Below are positions 1 through 13,816 of a stretch of DNA of 64,000 nucleotides, in pieces. The notes under the pieces are model-generated. The model worked only from the letters and a program-made list of their open reading frames with translations, searched no databases and had not been told where the DNA came from. The stretch's first letter is position 1, and the number at the start of each line of letters is the position of its first letter. A program made the translations under genes and the position numbers. This stretch comes from Cytidiella melzeri (lineage: Eukaryota > Basidiomycota > Agaricomycetes > Polyporales > Irpicaceae), in NCBI GenBank assembly GCA_022592445.1, contig JABYQR010000048.1:62001-126000 (forward strand). Reading direction: 5' to 3'.

Positions 1-408
1 AAACATGAGGGCTAAGTGAGAACGGTAGGTTCGGTGCCATGAATATCTGAGAGGCTGGAGTTGCGCTATTTGGCCCTCGTGTTGTTATACCAAATCACAA
101 AGTTCGTTTAGTCCGACAGCATGCCTGGCGAAATGAAGCAAGGAGGATAATTATCCGGAAGAGTGCCAGTAGTCGCGCCGACGCGGTAAGAGCGCCCGCG
201 GGATCACTCTGCGGCGTAATCTGTCCAGCGTGCAGCTCAAACATATTACAATAATATCAACAGACAATTCTTTGACGGCAAATGTAGTTTACAATACTGG
301 TTTTTATTTAACGAGCATGTGCATGTTTACAACACAATTTCAAAACAGCAAAGGAGACATGTATTCAGAAATGAATATGTAATGGGTATGATGAGTCACT
401 GAGACCCA

Positions 409-1358
409 CTAGAAACCGCCTCCAAGCAGGTCGCCGAGTAGCAGACCTCCCGCGAGACCACCGATAAGTGGCAAAGCAAGATCGCCTGCCCCACCTCCTC
501 GGCGAGGTCCCCCGAAAGGTCCTCCTCCAAAGCCACCTCCATAACCCCCGCCGTAGCCCCCGCCGTAGCCCCCACCGTAACCACCGCCGTAGCTCCCGCC
601 GTAACCCCCGCCGTAGCCACGATCATATGGACTTCCAAAAGGTGCGTTATACACGGCTTGTTGTTGGTAACGCCTGCTGGGGCCAGCTTGCTGCTGCTGC
701 CTGAGCCACTCCTCTTGTTCTTTGCGATATGCTTCAATCTCACGCCGCCTTTGTTCAGCGCGGCGCTGCATGAGCTATTGACATGGGTAAGAACTATACA
801 CACAGATATTCGCGAATATGGCTTACAAGTGCTTCCTGACGCTTCGCTTCTTCGCGTTCCTCCTTCGTGCCAATAGCTCTATCCTTCAGTTTGCCGAGAA
901 AGCCTCTCTTGTGCGCAGCGTTGTCAGATCCTGTTCGAGCGGAACCAGCAGGTCGTGGCATTTGTGCTGGGCGTATTTCTTCAGACGACGATTTGTCTCT
1001 GCCATGGAATGAATGGCGCCTCGGGGCGTCATTGACGTCATACGGCGGCGGAGACTCATCTGGGACATCATTCGTAGTATGCGATGAAGCTGCCGTCGAT
1101 GCGACCGGCTTGGGCGCGTTCTTGCCAAGTCTCGTCCGGATGTCGGGATGTTCGTTCAGAAACTGCTCATCCTCGTAGGGGTGAGTCCAAATAGCTCTGG
1201 GAGGTTTCGCTTGAGTATCAACCTGAAGGAGGGTGCCATCTATGAATAAATGCATATCGTCTGATGCTGTCGCGACGTACCCAGTAAGGATGATTGTGAG
1301 TTTGGTCGTGCTCGCGAACCCAACCCTTGGGAAGTTCCTTTTCGTCGTAGGCAGTCAT
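409..1358 (-). CDS. WW-domain, glycine/tyrosine-rich protein
   Basis: Three exons (1358-1281, 1222-827, 774-409) join in frame to about 279 residues. The first intron splits a WW domain near residues 9-40: LPKGWVREHD, then HPYWV, then DTQAKPPRAIWTHPY, giving the two spaced Trp and the Pro expected of this proline-ligand module. The middle is Ser/Pro-rich and charged, including KEEREEAKRQEA. The C-terminal third starts with a basic and Gln-rich helix and ends in a GYGGGYGGG low-complexity run and a short hydrophobic Gly/Leu tail. WW domains bind Pro-rich partners; the Gly/Tyr tail suggests condensation or aggregation behaviour, which is inference. The ATG at 1358 was chosen because it lies just before the WW domain; the frame is open further upstream. 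The partner and role are unknown. Confidence 0.8.
535..626 (-). repeat. Short tandem repeat coding Gly-Tyr-Gly units
   Basis: Imperfect 9- and 12-base units (ccgccgtaaccc-like on the plus strand) lie head to tail inside the last exon of the WW-domain gene. They encode GYGG and GGGYGG blocks, and the frame is kept across all units. Such runs change length easily by slippage. Confidence 0.75.
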
Positions 1359-2316
1359 TATTGCGATAGAATAGTTGAAGGTGTTGGTTAAGGTGAAAGG
1401 GGAGATTGAGAAGCTGTAGCGGTAGGAGGTGTTATATATGGGTCCGGAGCAGGGTACTGCCTCACAGCTGTCCATTGCTGCGCTCCTAGTCCACGGCGAT
1501 CGCCGAGTACTGTATGCTTCCGAACCGTCGCCTCGATTGTCCATAGGCGTTCATCCGACGAGACACTTCACTCAAGTGTAGAAAAACTTGCTACAAAGCT
1601 GTACATGTGGAATTCCTATCAGTAGTACTACATGAATACCGTCGACCACGTAGTTGTTATCTAGCAAATATTTCGTCCTCCAGTATCATCTCAAGAGACG
1701 GTGTAATGAAATCACGAGCTCACTTCAGTTCAATTAGTCACAATGGGCATCAAGATTAGGTTGACGAGCAAGAACACAATTGCAAGGTGTATGCAACAGC
1801 GGTAGCGATCATTTGGAATCAACCAGGGTAGGTACGTACAGTATGTCAGGTGTTGTACTGTACAGCCATTGTGCTACGGCTCAACGCTGTCGGGGTCGTC
1901 AATAGGTGGGGCATCGCGGTTTTCAGCAGCATGGAGTTGGCATGGGGTTCTCCGTTTGCAGCACACAAGCTTTGCTATTTGAATGAAAGATTTGTCAATT
2001 TGCGTTTCTGAAGCAAATCAACTGTGCTGTGGTGCTGCAGAGAGAACGTCTATAGCTAGAGTCAATGGGAGAGGCAGCTATGGGCGAAGGTAAGTGCGTT
2101 ACGCTCCGCTTGAACACAGGGCTGTCAGTTCATCTCCGATACAGAGGATTTGGATCTCGAGATTTGTGAGATCACTGCACCCGTTCAAGCAGTAAAATAT
2201 CGACGGACGACCTTGACCAGCTCTACACCTCTCTCCCCATTGCTGTCTATGCTGTTGGGCTGGCCAACTCAGATAATTAGCAAGGCCTCCACTCAAACCT
2301 TCCACGTCATTTCATC
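1359..2316. other. Intergenic region between divergent genes
   Basis: About 960 bases separate the WW-domain gene (minus) and the ECM16-like helicase (plus), so both promoters should lie here. Open frames in it are short and show no family motif. I saw no repeat or RNA gene. Confidence 0.5.
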
Positions 2317-5300
2317 ATGAATCGTCCAGTTCGGCAAGGCTACAACGCAAAGGCCCGCCAGTCAACCGCCGGAAGTCGCAAGAAGGGAAAGCGCAAAACC
2401 AAGCTTATTGATATTGCGGAGAGAGAGCATGATACGAATGCTGAGGTTGTTGCGAGAAAGTCAGACGAGCAGAAAGAGCTAGATCGGCGGGAGCGTCTCA
2501 GAGAAGAGGTCTGTACTCTTGCAAAGCCAGTTTCAAATGCTCTAACGTGCTGCATCACTGTAAAGCTCTTAGCACAGTCCGAGTCGAAATTTAGCACCAA
2601 GAAGAAAAAGCGACTCGATAAATACATTGTAAGGCGACCGTACTACGCTATTACATCACAAGCTGAACGACTGGCGTCTTGTAGGAAAAGAAACTTAGGC
2701 AAGAAGAGCGCGTCGTGCTTTTTGACAAGCTATCGTACGTCCAAAGCGATTATTTGCTACGTTACGCTCATAAAGTATGAAGCAAAAGTCAAGCCGAATT
2801 GCCAATGGCGCTCGGTTTGCAGTCTTCTGCTTTGCTCGGAACAGGGAAGGCTGTTACACATCAGGAGCGACTGGACCGTGAAGAACACCATGCCATGAAT
2901 CGTAGGATGAATGGAAACAACGCCCAAGGCAACAAACGCAAACCTCGCGGTACTGCTTACAGTGGAGCAGCTTTGGGAGAAAGCGACTCTGAGGAATCAT
3001 TTATTGACGAGCAAGTTCAGCCCCAGAAGCCCAAAGCCAACTCTGGCCTCACGAGAGAGACGGCTGTACTCGTCGTCGACTCTGGCTTCTCGACCTCCAT
3101 AACTCAGCCTGACGCCTTATATGACCCTAGTCATGTTGGCAGCGCCCTGCGCGAGAACTCTGATGGTTCCCGTGCGGCCTCCGTGGTCGTGAAAAGGCGA
3201 AAAACGACGAAGGTGCGTCTTTGAGTTGATCTGTTTTCGTCGCTAAATTCAATGCAAGTCAGAATTTCTCATCGTGGAAACAGCCGAGGGCAAAGCAAGT
3301 CGATCTCGAGGTATCCGATACGTCCTTCGATAGCTCTGACTCGGCGTTTGATACAGACTCGGACAATCATGAGCACACCGACGATGAGGGAGAAGGATCG
3401 TTGAATGAAGAATTCGGAAGGGTTTCTGGCGCCCCTACCGAGGAAGCGTTGGTACACTTCAAACGCAAGAAGTCAGGCTTCAAGGACTGGGCCGTGCAAC
3501 AATTGAGCGCAGCAAAGAGCTATGTAGCTCCGGAGAACTCAGAGACAGCGCCGGGAGAAGAAGATGAGCTACCTGTTCCAGAACCACCGCTTAAAAAAAG
3601 GAAAGTAGACAGCTCACACCCTCCCGAGATGCGAGGTCCTCTTGGTGAAGATATCATGCTCCCGGCGACAGCTCTAGCCAAACACATGGTGGATGCTGCC
3701 AAAGCCGACACCACCACAAAGCACAAGGTTGTCTCTGTGACTCGTCCAGCGGATGTTGAAGAGGCAAGGCTTTTACTGCCAATTGTGGCAGAGGAGCAGC
3801 CCATCATGGAGGCTATCCTCCTGAACCCTGTCGTTGTCGTTTGTGGCGAAACTGGGAGCGGAAAAACGACACAGGTTCCTCAGTTTTTGTACGAAGCCGG
3901 CTTTGGCTCGCCGGGAAGTGGTATGTCGTGGCTCTCTGCGTCTTTGTGGGTGGCCTCTGACCGATACCTTACGAAGACAACCTAGGCATGATTGGCATAA
4001 CGCAACCTCGTCGAGTTGCTGCAATGTCTATGGCGTCCCGTGTGGCCCACGAACTATCGCTTACTTCCTCGAAGGTGTCTTACCAGATTCGTTATGACGC
4101 AACCGTCTCTCCAGAGACCTCCATCAAGTTCATGACGGACGGTGTCTTACTGCGCGAGCTTGCGACAGATTTTCTCTTGACTAAATACTCCGTTATCATC
4201 ATTGACGAAGCCCACGAACGAAGCATGAATACCGACATTCTTATTGGAGTGTTGAGCAGAGTGATCAGACTACGAGAGGAGATGTGGATGGCAAAGCAAG
4301 CTGGTACAAAGGTGAGGAAATGGCATTTCCAATGCTGCGATTACTAACATCGCTTCACAGCCTCTTCGACTCGTGATTATGTCTGCCACGCTCCGCGTTT
4401 CTGACTTTGCCGGAAATACGACATTGTTCCCTTCACCTCCTCCGATTATCAACGTATCCGCTCGCCAACACCCAGTCACGGTACATTTCAGTCGTCGAAC
4501 ATCGTCCGATTATGTCAATGAGGCGATTCGCAAAGCGAGCAAAATCCATGCACGTCTACCGCCTGGTGGTATACTGATCTTCCTAACTGGTCAAAACGAG
4601 ATCAGCGGTGCGTGCAAGAAGTTGGAGGCTAGGTACGGCTTGAAGGCGTTGGAAGAAAGGAGGAGGAGGAGGAACATCGGAGCGACATCGACAGCATTGG
4701 CAGCAACTAAGGATACGACTGACGGCACCCAAGTTACACCTGCGCTTGCTGACGTTGAGGCTGAGGACATGGAGCTAGGCGCGGAGCAAGCAGATTTGGC
4801 ACTAGATGTCGATGATGTCGACATGGACATCATATCGGATGATGAAGCTCTCGATAGTGACAATGAGTTGAACGAGGAACTTGGGATCGACGCAGAGGAG
4901 TCGGATGGTAATATCTTTCTAGCATGCCAGTGCGACAATACTGACACCACATCTGACAGTCCCCATGCATATCATTCCTCTCTACGCGTTGTTGCCAAGT
5001 GAAAAGCAGATGCAGGTTTTCAAGCCTCCGCCAGAAGGATGCAGACTCGTCGTGATCTCGACCAATGTTGCCGAAACATCGTTGACCATCCCGAACATAC
5101 GGTACGTGGTGGACTGTGGGCGAGCGAAGGAGGTAAGTGTATAGCAAATATCATAACAGCCTAGACGAGTCTGAAATAAACTTCATTAGAGACACTACAG
5201 TGTGGGAAGTGGTATACAGTCGTTCCAAGTTGGCTGGATTTCTAAGGCTTCTGCAGCACAACGGGCGGGTCGCGCTGGCCGAACTGGCCCTGGACACTGC

Positions 5301-6661
5301 TACCGTCTTTACTCGTCCGCTCTTTACGAAAATCACTTCGACCAGTTCTCTCAGCCGGAAATTCTCCGCATGCCTATCGATGGAGTTGTGCTCCAGATGA
5401 AAAGCATGCACATCGACGCGGTTGTCAACTTTCCGTTCCCGACGACCCCGGATCGCCAAAACTTGCGCAAGGCGGAAACTGTCTTGACGCATCTCGGAGC
5501 TCTCACAGATTCTCGTACTGGAAGCGGCGGTCAGATCACCGACATTGGTAGAGCCATGTCTTTGTTCCCTCTGTCTCCGCGGTACTCTCGGATGTTGGTC
5601 AGCGGGCGTCAGCACGGCTGTCTCCCGTACGTAATCACTATCGTGTCCATTCTATCCGTAGGGGACCCGTTCCTACGTGAAGAAGCTTTGGAAGCAGATG
5701 ATACTGAGGACGAAGGCAACGGTGACGAGACGCTTGCACACCTCAAGAGTGCAACTATCAGAGCCAAGGAATTGCGTCGACAGCGACGGAAAGAGTTTTT
5801 TGTATCGCGACAAGTCAGTGTTACCTCCAACTGCACGAGGTTGCTCGCTAACAAATGCGCGTAGCGTCATGCTGCTCTAGGCGATTCAAAGAGCGACATC
5901 TTCCAAATGTTGTCCGTGGTCGGCGCTTATGAGTACGCTGGTGGTGGACAGACCTTCTGCTCGCAACATTTCGTGAGGCCGAAGGTATGACAATACGCAC
6001 GCTGGGCGTAGCTCATTGAGCTCACTTCTGAGTACAGGCTATGGAGGAAATCCACAAACTACGTGCACAAATCAGTAGCATAGTGCAAACCAACTTTCCC
6101 GATTCCGACGCTGGCTTCGTGGCGAATCTTTCGCCACCGAGCGCACTGCAGGTATGGTCTCCGCGTTGAGGCTCGAATGCATCATTGATTCATTTGTTCC
6201 GTGTAATAGTTGAAGGTACTGAGGCAACTCGTTGCTGCAGGTTTCATTGATCAGGTCGCAGTGCGGAGAGATAAGGTGTCCAAAGAGACTTCTTCTGGTC
6301 AGCAGTACACTACATCTCACGGTGTGCCTTATTGCGCCATTGGTATCGACGAGGATGTCTTCATACACCCCTCGTCGGTGCTGGCGTCCTTGCCTCCACC
6401 TGATTTCATCGTCTTCCTCGAGGTTGTGCGTACCACAAAAGTGTGGCTAAAAGGTATTTTAACGCCTATTCCGTGGAGTATTGCTTGGCGCGCTTATTTG
6501 TGACTTCTTCAGGCGTCACCGTCGTCAACGCGGCGTGGTTGTCGAGTTTGGGTAAATCGCTCTGCACGTTCTCGAAACCGATCAAAAGGCAAGATGGCAG
6601 CTCGGTGGTAATACCTCATTTTGGTCCTCTAGGATGGGAGTTGCCTGCTGTAGCGAGTTGA
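2317..6661 (+). CDS. ECM16: DEAH-box RNA helicase, ECM16/DHR1 (DHX37) type
   Basis: Thirteen exons join in frame to about 1,227 residues, close to the known family length. The N-terminus is Lys/Arg-rich and includes [10 protein letters not shown], followed by the family block [17 protein letters not shown]. An acidic linker precedes the core. Helicase motifs appear in order: [10 protein letters not shown] (I), TQPRRVAA (Ia), DEAHERS (II), MSATLR (III), [11 protein letters not shown] (V), [12 protein letters not shown] (VI). A long acidic insert rich in Asp/Glu sits inside the second RecA lobe (about 4640-4905), followed by [11 protein letters not shown]. Family knowledge: this nucleolar ATPase frees U3 snoRNA from pre-18S rRNA during small-subunit assembly. 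Intron joins I could verify by phase include 2509-2565, 3213-3262, 3921-3985, 4908-4959 and 5133-5189. The C-terminus ends in FGPLGWELP, as in homologues. Nothing key is missing. Confidence 0.93.
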
Positions 6662-7090
6662 ACTCACTGCAGTTTCGTACATTTGAAGAACAGTAATACA
6701 ACCCATTACGACATGGACACGGCCACTGCTGACCGTCTTCTGACAGTTTTATGGGCGGGTGAAATCCAAATGATCGGACGATGTGTGAGCTTGCAGACAT
6801 GGACCGCTGTGTACTATCTTGCAAATGTCTTTCGCGCGCTGAATTGATATTGCCCCCTTATCACTGCGTCAGCACCCGAAGGAATGCACATGCGTCTGTG
6901 AGTCAACGAGTCATCGTCGACATTACGAAACGTCCTCCGGCACCGACGTGAACGCGACTTCTACGCATGCTAGGACGGTAGACCTTACAACTTTGCACCT
7001 TACGTTTTCCGCTCACTCTCAACTGAACGCCAACAGCCTCAGCGAATATGCAGTCAGTAGTCGATTAGCTCAAGACTGAAGATCTTGACG
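6662..7090. other. Intergenic region upstream of the first ABC transporter
   Basis: About 430 bases hold the ECM16 3' end and the presumed promoter of the first ABCC gene. No open frame with coding character was seen. A short upstream first exon for the transporter cannot be excluded, because the second copy has one. Confidence 0.4.
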
Positions 7091-10000
7091 ATGTTTTTTC
7101 TTAGTTCACTTTTCGCCAATACTGGTGTCGTCCATCTACCATGGATTGGAGTCGCATTGTCCATGTCACTCCTGAGTGGTCAAGCAATCATCACCAGGCT
7201 ATACCGCTATGACATCTCACAACACAAAGCCGCTTTCCAGGGTACAGTGGCCAGTATCAAGCGCTGCAACGCCATTCGACTGGTGACGTGCGTGACGCTA
7301 TTTTGCCTACAACTCAAACTCGCACAAAAATCACGCAAGCACTTGTCTATTGGACTATGTCTAGTATACGTACGTCTTGTCTTATACCCTCAGCTGCAAC
7401 ATGGTAGTCACGTGCTTTTCATAGGGTTACTGTTCGATCCTGGCACTGGTCGTCAGCGTCTCAGCAAACCGTCGTACTGTCAAGATCGTCAGTCAGCACT
7501 TGGTATATATACTGCTTTTCTCCTGGCTCGTGTTTGTGTACCGGAACATATGGCCGCTAGCGACGTATGTACTGCTACCGGAGGACCGCGCCGACGGAGC
7601 TCTGGGATGGTTCACTGGGCTTATCCTTACCATAGCCGCGGTCGTGATACCTCTTAGCAGTCCGCGTGAATACATTCCGCGGAAGGCACAGGTTGGTATA
7701 TCTAGAAATGAACTTTGGTCACTACTATATTGACATCATTTCAGGAAGTAGATGAGTCACCGAATCCTGAACAGACCGCCTCAGTGTTCTCTAGAGTGAC
7801 CTTCAACTACATGGATCCCTTAGTACTTTCGGCCTATAGGTCTAAGGCTTTTTCCGGGGAAGATCTTCCTCCTATTTGTGACGACGATGACACGGAAGTT
7901 CTCGTAGAACGGGCCTACAAGGTACGTTAACCAGAGTCTTACATTCGACGAAGCATAGCCTGACACTCTTGTAACTCCAGCATCTCGACCCTTCGCAAAA
8001 CAAATCCAGTCGTCATATCTTCTTTAGTCTCCTAAAAGTTTTCAGTGAGTACCACACCAGCAGGGATGCTTACTCATATCTCATACTGCCGGATAGTGTG
8101 GGAACATATCGAGGAACTGCTTCTCCTAGTTCTCATGGTAAGAGCTTATGCGACTTTACAGAACTATTCTCATACATCAAATAGGTACTCGCAGACTTTA
8201 TGCAACCGTTTGGGATCAACAGACTGCTCACGTACGTCCGAGCAGAAATCACATATCTCTTGAACTGACAATCTCGCTTTTAGATATGTTGAATCGGGAG
8301 GGCGCGACGCCTATGTACACCCGTGGGTCTGGTGTCTTGCCCTGTTCGTTAGCCAAGTCGCGGTCTCAATGACCTCGGGGAGGTATATGCTACTCATGGT
8401 AGGTTTGCCTCCAGATGACGAGCTTGCGATAAATCTCACTGTGTCGCAACATGGTATAGGGAAAGATCATCTCTCGTACGCAGGGAGTCCTTACTCAGCT
8501 GATATTCGATCACGCCTTGCGCGTTCGGGCGTTCGTTGCTCATGAGGCTCACACCACCAATCCTAAGCCGACCGTCGGAGGCGAAGATCAAGTTACTGCC
8601 ACCTCCGATGCGGCTTCCGTAGCAGAGCCTAGGAACGGCGTTATAACCGAAGAGACTACAAAGGCCGTTGAGACATCACACAACACCTCCCTAGGATCTC
8701 TCAACAACTTGATTGCAACTGATATCACTAATATAGACGAAGGCCAGTACTGGATCTTAACGGGTATGTACTCCATAATGCTTCTCACAATCATCTCACC
8801 GAGGAGGTTCCCAGGTTTCTACACCCCAGCGCAAATCATGGTCAGCATTGCCTTCTTGTATGCCGTGTTTGATTGGAGGTATGTGATGAGCTTGAGCGTG
8901 CAAAGTGTCTCTTGTCTGACAATGTAATATCAGCGCGCTTGTCGGCATCGCCACTATGCTAATCTTACTACCCATCCCCGGGTTTCTGGTAAAGTATTCT
9001 CATGAAATTCAGGTAGAGCGCATGAAAAAGGCAAGCTGTACCGAAATGACCTGATAGGCGTGACCTTCTAATCTCATCGTCTTAGAGTGACATCAGAGTT
9101 GAATCTGTGACAGAAGGTACTACATCGTTTTCTGGAGGTGCTGAGATAACTTACTGACGACATTCCGTCTAGTCGTGAGCGGCGCCATCCGAATGGTAAA
9201 GCTTTTTGGATGGGAGACGCAGATGAGCGAAAGAATTGACAAACAGCGGAGAGAAGAGATACGGATTCTTCGGAAGTACAAGCTGTTTGGTCTGACCAAT
9301 GTCCTTTTGAGGTATGACTTTCTCTTGCCGTATCAAATGAGCCAGAGCTGACCTGAAGCAGTCAGTTCATCCTTATTGCCAGCATGGTTGCAACCTTTGT
9401 CACTTTTGTGAGTTCGAGGCATGCGTTAGCACTGCGCCTAACTGATCTGTGGTTTTAGACTGTTTTTATGAGACGAGAGCTCACAGGTATGACCTACACG
9501 ACTTCAGCAGACGAACAAGATTTCATACAATACTTTGACTTCTTGCAGCATCTCGGATATTCTCGTCTGTAACCGGTTAGTTGCTGCTTATAACCCCCAT
9601 AGTGTGCTAGATCTGATTACAATCCAGTCTTTCAATGGCTACAACGGCACTTCCAGGGCATTTCTGAGCAACTTCCAGGTATAATCAACGGTACAGGACT
9701 TTCATCATGAATTACAACCAATGCTCATGATGACTATAGCCAAGGTATCCCTAGACCGCATTGATGACTTCCTAAAGAACGTCAGTATCCCGAACCCACG
9801 ACCTCGAGGTTTATAACCTAAATTCCCTCGTTCGCAGTCAGACTTGGTGGATCGCCTTAACGTGGCGGCGGACACAGCAACAACATCTCACTTTATTGAA
9901 GATGAGGTCGTGGGGATCCGGGGTTCCTCGTTCACCTGGAGTCGAAGTGAGACGGGGGCTTGCTTAGCGGGAAAATTCAAGCTATCCATCGAGGGCGAAG

Positions 10001-13000
10001 TGGCCTTCCACCGAGGAAGAATCAATTTGATCATAGGCCAAACCGGATCTGGGAAGACATCCATGCTCATGGCTTTACTCGGCGAAATGCACTATTATCC
10101 CGCGAGCACAGAGTCGTTTGTCAAACTTCCTCGCAGTGGCGGTGTTGCTTATCAAGCACAAGAGTCGTGGATTATGAACGAAAGCATTCGGGTAAGCTCT
10201 AGTTCACATTCGTGCACATGATAGTCGGACTCAACCTTGTTATAGGACAATATCCTGTTTGGCATGCCGTACCAACAGGATCGTTACAACAAAGGTGGGC
10301 TGTCTTATTTTCTACGTTATTTATAAGGAAGATTGAATCCGTTCTAGTTATCCGTCAATGCGCTCTAGAAAGCGATTTGGCCTTATTCAAGGCCGGGGAT
10401 TTGACTGAAGTTGGTGAAAGGGGAGTGACGCTCAGGTTAGATTTTTTTTCTCGAATCTGAACCTACAGCATCTGACATCTTGGTCGTCGGTAGTGGAGGG
10501 CAGAAGGTGAATTTTACAATTCTACCAGGTCGTCTGAGATTTCTGACACTGTCACGCAGGCTAGAGTTACACTCGCGAGAGCAGTGTACTCGGCAGCAGA
10601 GATATTGCTACTAGACGACGTAACCAATTCATCCTTGATGAGTACATGTCCGGAACTGAAGGCTTGTATCATAGGTCTTTGCAGCTCTCGATACGCACAC
10701 AGCTGTTTGGATTGTGAAGGAATGTTTGCAGGGCGAGCTTGTCCAAGGCCGTACAGTCATTTTGGCTGTAAGTTCAGTGTCTGTCTTGAGTACTAGAAAT
10801 GGTTGATTGATGGCCTCCCTTTACAAGACCCACAGCATCGCACTACTAAAACCAGTTGCTCATTTCGTGGTGTCGTTAACTCTAGATGGACGCGTAAACA
10901 GTCAAGGAAGCCTGCAGAATGCCTTGGAAAAGGACCAGACACTCTTAACTGCTGCTGATGATCACGGAGACGACTCTGAGGAGCCGAAAGATCAGCTGCT
11001 GGAATCAGATCGTGTAGAAAAAGTAACGGAAGATGGTAAACTGATCGCTGAAGAAGAATTATCGGAAGGTCATGTTGGTTGGTCTGCAGGTGAGTACGCC
11101 TTCTGACTCTGGATGATCTCTCCGTTCATCCGAGTTGACAGCTAAGCTGCTGTTCTTGAATATGGCTTCCTCGCCGCAAGGTCTGGTACTGTTTTGGATA
11201 TCTTTCTTGACGGCCGTGTTTGGAATTCACTCAACATCGATATTGTACACCTGGGTGCTTGGCCGGTGGGCACGACAATACGAAGAGCAAGACCGACAGG
11301 ACGTGGCCATCACTTAGTGGGTGTCGCTGAATTTGTTTGAGCTTGCAATATTCATGCTGACACATTATGTCGTAGCTATCTCTCGATCTACTTGTCTCTC
11401 GTGGCTCTGAACATGGCCTGTATCGTTGCCAAATCCTCAACATTCATTTTTGGCTCTCTTAGGGCATCACAGATATTGCACCGCCTTTTGATAGATAGTG
11501 TCCTACGCTCAACACTAAGGTGAGAAGAATTGAGCACGACAGTTCGACCATTTGACTTACCAGCTCGGATATGTAGATGGCTGGACAAAACCCCTGCATC
11601 CAGGATCATTGCCAGATGTACACAGGACATCGCTTCCGGTACGTATAAGCTGGCTGCTACAAGTAGCCACAATACCACTCCTGCCAGTGTGTGAGATACT
11701 TAAGATTGTTCATACTCTTTAGTTGACGGTCCAGCAGCCGATTGGTTCTCGCGCTTGATGGATATTACAGCAGTCTTGATACTCAGACTCGCTACCATTA
11801 TCTTCATGTCGCCACTGTTTACCATCCCCAGTCTAGTTTTAGGAGCACTCGGATTATGGATTGGTCAAATGTACATGAAGGCGCAACTGGCAGTCAAGAG
11901 AGAGATGAGCAACGCGCGTGCGCCTGTTCTCGGTCATTTCGGTGCTGTGGTAGCTGGCATAGGCAAGCTCCTTGACCAATTCAGTGATGCATCCCTTTAA
12001 CAACGTCAACAGTGTCGGTCAGGGCATATGGTGCGCAAGCAGCGTTCCAGCTGGAATCTAGGAAAAGGATCAACCGATGGGTTCGAGCTGCGCGGACTTT
12101 CAGCAGCCTCAATAAGTAAGTCCATATCCACAGCTCTTTGTGCAGTCTCAAACGTTTCGCTAGGTGGGTATCAATCAGAAGTGAAGTGCTGGCCGCAACG
12201 TTCAATGCTGGGCTCGCGACATATCTCGTGTATGGCAGTTCTCTAGACGCATCTGCCATTGGGTTCACGCTAGCCATTTCAAGTGAGTCGTATACCCACA
12301 TCCAAGGGTGGCCTGTTCCTGATGGTGTACGTGGGGCTAAGTGGTGTTCAGTAATCTCATCTTATGGTGGGTGAGATACTTCAATGAGTTTGAGATTAAT
12401 GGTTCGTGGCAATACTCTTCATTCGTGTCGCGACACGATAATAACTCTCTTTTACAGGCAACAGGTACAAATACCCTGGATCTCCCTCACTACTACCACT
12501 GACATTTGGATAGCCTGGAGCGCATCCAGCAATATCTGAACATAGAACACGAACCTGCTTCAACCCTTGAGGGAGTGCCGCCTGCTTATTGGCCTGCGAG
12601 TGGACATCTTAAGGTTGAAAATCTTTCGGCGAGGTACTCAGAGGTAGATTTATCTAACTCGATGATGGGCGTTTTGTTGGTCTGATAGCCTGTCTAGAAA
12701 GGACCCAGTGTACTGCAAGACATCTCTTTTGAAATCAGCTCTGGAGAGCGTGTTGGTATAGGTGAGTTTAGAGATACCACTGCTGAAGCTCAAGCTTACC
12801 ATGTTAATAATGATAGTTGGCCGCACAGGAAGTGGCAAGGTGAGCAAGTCTGCTCGCTGTTGAGAGCTCTCCTTCGGTTTCTGATTTAATGTATGCAGAG
12901 TTCTCTCACGCTAGCACTTCTTCGGTGCATCTTGACAGAAGGCAATATCTACTTTGACGGTGTCGCAACCGATACACTTAATCTGGAGGAGGTTCGGACT

Positions 13001-13816
13001 GCCATTACTATTATCCCCCAAGTGGTATGTCATACTGGTATTGTGTGAGAAACGGCAACTCACTGAACCTCTGCAGCCCGAGCTCTTGTCTGGGACGCTT
13101 CGTGAGAACGTGGACCCCTTCCTACAACACGACGACGCCTATCTCAACGAAATGTTGAGGGCCGCGGGTCTATTTTCATTGGATAGGGATAAGTTTGGCA
13201 AGCAGCTCACGTTGGATAGTCCGATTTCCAGCGCTGGAAAAAACCTTTCGGTTGGGCAGCGACAGATGATAGCCCTTGCCCGTGCAATGGTAAGACGTAG
13301 CAGACTCCTTATCCTTGATGAAGGTAAGCATTGATTCCATGTCATTCCGATAGAGCTCGTTCAACACTCGCATTTTCTAGCCACATCCGCTATTGGTAGG
13401 TGCCCTCACGTGGAGACTTGACAAGTCTTGGAACTTATGGCTCTGTTGAAAGATTACGAGACGGACTCTATCATCCAAGCATCTCTGCGTAAAGAAGTAG
13501 CAAAGGATGTTAGCGTGCTCACTATCGCTCACCGTTTGCACACCGTCATGGACTCGGACAAGATAGTACGTAGCACTTTTCGCTATTACAACTAGCTAAC
13601 TAATAGTAACGCACGCGAGTTAGATTGTGCTGGACGCAGGGCGTATCGTAAGTGCATTTCTACTCAATCCGAGTGCACTCACACTGACATCGTCATCAAC
13701 AGATCGAGTTTGGTCGCCCTCGTGACCTTCTCCAGAATCCCAACGGAGGTTTGCGTGCATTGGTGGATTCAAGTGCAGACAGGGAGGAGCTGTTAGCCAG
13801 AGTTGCTGAGAGGTAA
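7091..13816 (+). CDS. ABC transporter, ABCC/MRP subfamily, tandem copy 1
   Basis: Fragmented frames splice into one full-length exporter. An N-terminal membrane region (for example FLSSLFANTG onward, then WLVFVYRNIWPLAT) precedes the first transmembrane domain, which carries a Ser/Thr-rich cytosolic insert near 8530-8700. NBD1 (about 9840-10900) has GQTGSGKTSMLMALL, the Q-loop block YQAQESW, LSGGQK split by an intron, and ILLLDD. The linker has GKLIAEEELSEGHVGW. A second membrane domain follows. NBD2 (12590-13760) has GRTGSGK, LSVGQRQ and LLILDEATSAID. The Asp after the NBD1 Walker B, where NBD2 has Glu, is usual in MRPs. Family role: ATP-driven export of conjugates or drugs at the vacuole or plasma membrane; closest in style to the Ybt1 group. 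The start is the first ATG in the open frame and could be extended by an unseen exon. The stop is TAA at 13814-13816. No frameshift was found. Confidence 0.88.

Noticed and set aside
396..803. Ala/Gly/Val-rich minus-strand frame
   Set aside because: It is the shifted-frame shadow of the Gly/Tyr repeat in the WW-domain gene.
7091..13816. ABCC copy 1 as a pseudogene, because its frame is broken into many short pieces
   Set aside because: Each break matches a GT..AG intron in correct phase, and both nucleotide-binding domains keep Walker A, signature and Walker B motifs.
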